Positions 61,831 to 64,000 of a stretch of DNA of 64,000 bases are shown here, piece by piece (the stretch's first letter is position 1; the number at the start of each line of letters is the position of its first letter). The translations under genes were made by a program, and so were the position numbers. Below the pieces are notes generated by a model. It saw nothing but the letters and a program-made list of their open reading frames with translations. It was not told the DNA's origin and did not search any database. This stretch comes from Durio zibethinus (Eukaryota; Streptophyta; Magnoliopsida; Malvales; Malvaceae), in the NCBI RefSeq assembly GCF_002303985.1, contig NW_019167860.1:11695403-11759402 (forward strand), written 5' to 3'.

Positions 61831-62860
61831 AACTGTAAATATTGATGATAAGCATGTGCACTCTAAGACCCATGATCACCTAACACTTCGCAACAAACTT
61901 TTGATTGATCAAATGAAAAAGGATGGTACAAAACGATTACTTCACAGTAATATATATTTTTTTCATTCAAATTATAATACCTAATTATATTATTAAAAAA
62001 TAATTATTCATTATATATCACATGCAATAATTAAATAATAAATATCTATTTTAATATACTAATATGATAGGTAATAAATCATTAATTTTTTTAATACTTT
62101 AATTATATAATATGATTTAAATAAAAGAGATATATGTTGATGAAAAGTAATAAATTTATACATAGTCAAATAATTATTTGTTGTTTTTGGAATAAAAACT
62201 GTTAAAAGTATACATTTCTTTTTTTGTTAGTGAGAAACTTTTATTAATAATTAATTAATAAATGGATTTTAAGAAAACAAGCAAGGATCTAGGTCTATCT
62301 GATCTCTCTCAAATAATTGTCTTTTCTTCTTTGTTTGGGACATAACTGCGTGAGTGTTGGGACCTTTTGATTTTCAAACCCTCGAAATCACATGAATTTC
62401 TCTGGCACACACGACATGACACGTGGCATGTCTTAGCTTATTACATTATAATATAAGGGTTAAAATTTTCTAAAACAGGCATGGCAATGAAATTTCCTTG
62501 CTTTTGTCTAGCGCAGTCACATGTCACTAGCAAAAAAAATTTTTTTTTTTTTAAAAAAAGGTCATGCCCCTTCTTTTGTTGGTTCCCTGGCCTCCCTAGC
62601 TAGTTCTCTCTTGCGCTTACTCTCTCTGGATCTTATTACTGCAATGTCTACAACCAGATTAAGTTTTTGCCAACCACCAACACGTTCTTGAATCAACATT
62701 ATTATGGGTATCTTTGATCTTTTCAAACCTCTTATTTTATGTTATTTATTAGGTAAAAATATATATATATATTCGTATTTAAAAAGTATTATCTATTTTG
62801 ATTAAAAAATTTTATAAATTGATCTCACAAAATACATTTCATATATGTATATTTAGGTCA
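61830..62860. other. Intergenic, no gene recognised
   Basis: AT-rich, with a CT-rich patch at about 62,570-62,640 (CCCTGGCCTCCCTAGC, CTTACTCTCTCTGG) and a TA microsatellite near 62,758-62,771. Confidence 0.45.
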
Positions 62861-62864
62861 TGTT

Positions 62865-63236
62865 TAATGTATAAAATGATAGATAGGATAAGATAATAAT
62901 TATTTTATATTATATCTGATTTATATTTAAAAAATGATAAAATTATAAGGAGGATTAATTATTCTTAGTACATGATGATTCAATTCTCTCAAAACAAAAT
63001 TAAAGAATTATTTTAATTTATGAAATTGAATTTATTTATCTTATTATACTCTTAAAAATTATATTAATAATTTAAATTATATAAAATTTAAAGAATAATA
63101 ACTTTGATCAATAAATAAATTATTTTATCTTAATTTTTATACACATCAAACATAAAATAAAATGATATTATCTAATTTAATAATTTTTTAATATCATTTT
63201 ATTTTATTTTATTTTATTTTATATATCAAATACATT
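62865..63236. mobile_element. MITE related to the one at 15,127-15,608
   Basis: The left end reads ATGTTTAATGTATAAAATGA and the right end TATATATCAAATACATTC, with an inner inverted copy (ATACACATCAAACATAAAAT) near 63,140. The end motif TTTGATGTATAA and the GGAGGATTAATTATTC centre parallel the first element. Confidence 0.5.
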
Positions 63237-63463
63237 CTTAAATCTTTATATATATATATTTATATTTATATATATTATAACTGATTCTTCGTAAGTTCTC
63301 AATTACACACGTTACAATAATATATTATAATATGCTACATGAATAGGCTAACTAGCTAGGTTTTGACAGTTTTTCCAGTTTCCTTTAGGGTGGCTTTACT
63401 TTCGGGCAAAATTTTCTTTTTCCACGTAAATCAATCACAGTTAGTGATAGGTCGGTTTCATTT

Positions 63464-63577
63464 ACCTTCTCACATGGTTATTTGACATTTTGCATGAAAG
63501 AATAATGCAGAAGAATGGACACCTTCTCACATGGTTTTTTGACATTTTGCATTAAAGAATAATGCAGGAGAATGGAC
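63464..63577. repeat. 57-bp tandem duplication
   Basis: Two adjacent copies (63,464-63,520 and 63,521-63,577) of ACCTTCTCACATGGTTATTT followed by GACATTTTGCATGAAAGAAT and AATGCAGAAGAATGG. They differ by four or so bases. Confidence 0.9.
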
Positions 63578-64000
63578 TCACACTTCGCTTTATTATTATT
63601 TTCTTTAATTTCTCTTCAGCTACCACTTAACTTTTGTATCCATAATTTCACATTTGAGATGATGAGGGGGAATTACTATATCACTTATCCAATTCATAAT
63701 TTAATATTTACTAGACATAACTTGGCAACCCGACTAACTTTTGAGATATTATTTGTTTTGTTTTAATAAATAGTACAATTTTATTTATAAAAAATATTTT
63801 ACAAAAAGCCTCAACATATAAATATAACGTATATAATAATTAAGTCCTCATAAATTTCATAATGTGAGATTTTTATATTGTAGGTGTCATGGTGATTAAT
63901 TAAATGAAATCTTAAATTATTTTAAACAGGTGTTTGATTCAAAAAAAAGTTAGATTATTGATCAAAAATTTTTTTTTAATTTGATTTCTTAGTTTAGTTT
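63578..64000. other. Right edge, no gene recognised
   Basis: AT-rich with a small plus-strand frame at 63,572-63,766 that has no known domain. Confidence 0.45.

Noticed and set aside
1..64000. tRNA, rRNA or known microRNA genes
   Set aside because: I looked for GGTTCGANTCC-type loops and for common plant microRNA sequences on both strands and found none convincing; a covariance-model scan would be decisive.

Overview
This window is nuclear DNA from a dicot plant. It is very AT-rich, its two intact genes have plant introns (GT..AG), and everything else recognisable is plant transposable elements or decayed plant genes. The DUF7745-type coiled-coil protein and matching Ty3-type gag at the left end are, from memory, common in Malvales-type rosids, but I would not name a species. 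Only two intact protein genes were found, both transcription regulators on the minus strand: an HD-Zip class I homeodomain-leucine zipper gene (20,766-22,368; HAT7/ATHB-13/ATHB-20 type) and a small atypical bHLH gene of the PRE/KIDARI family (56,514-57,589).

Layout. 1-12,200: nested remains of Ty3-type LTR retrotransposons, with a broken DUF7745 reading frame, a gag remnant, two diverged copies of a roughly 2.5 kb LTR-like block, and a further 2.8 kb LTR-like block holding a 597-bp tandem duplication. 13,071-14,073: a small TRIM-like retroelement with 181-bp LTRs and a tRNA-Met primer site. 14,090-16,510: short repeats and a MITE. 16,510-20,765: no gene seen. 20,766-22,560: the HD-Zip gene, with a 26-codon upstream ORF in its leader. 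24,691-25,366: an OBERON-like PHD pseudogene. 28,433-36,170: a decayed CACTA (En/Spm) transposon coding on the minus strand (Transposase_24-type and TNP2-type proteins). 36,181-45,561: a second, larger class II element with a PIF/Harbinger transposase and its Myb/SANT partner on the plus strand, a Ulp1-like protease remnant on the minus strand, and two arrays of about 62-bp palindromic units near its ends. 46,800-49,056: a broken BPA1-like RRM-protein pseudogene. 51,350-56,500: AT-rich DNA with microsatellites. 56,514-57,925: the PRE gene and its leader. 57,926-60,726: an internally deleted Copia element just upstream of the PRE leader, followed by a tail-to-tail inverted LTR. Its right LTR carries a plastid-like insert. 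60,727-64,000: AT-rich DNA, one MITE and a 57-bp tandem duplication.

The two intact genes are likely regulators of growth and development, but nothing in the sequence shows they act together. The most notable structures are the composite Harbinger/Ulp1 element with its mirrored palindrome arrays, and the Copia/plastid/inverted-LTR complex that now forms the upstream region of the PRE gene. Boundaries of repeats are by-eye estimates unless stated to be exact.
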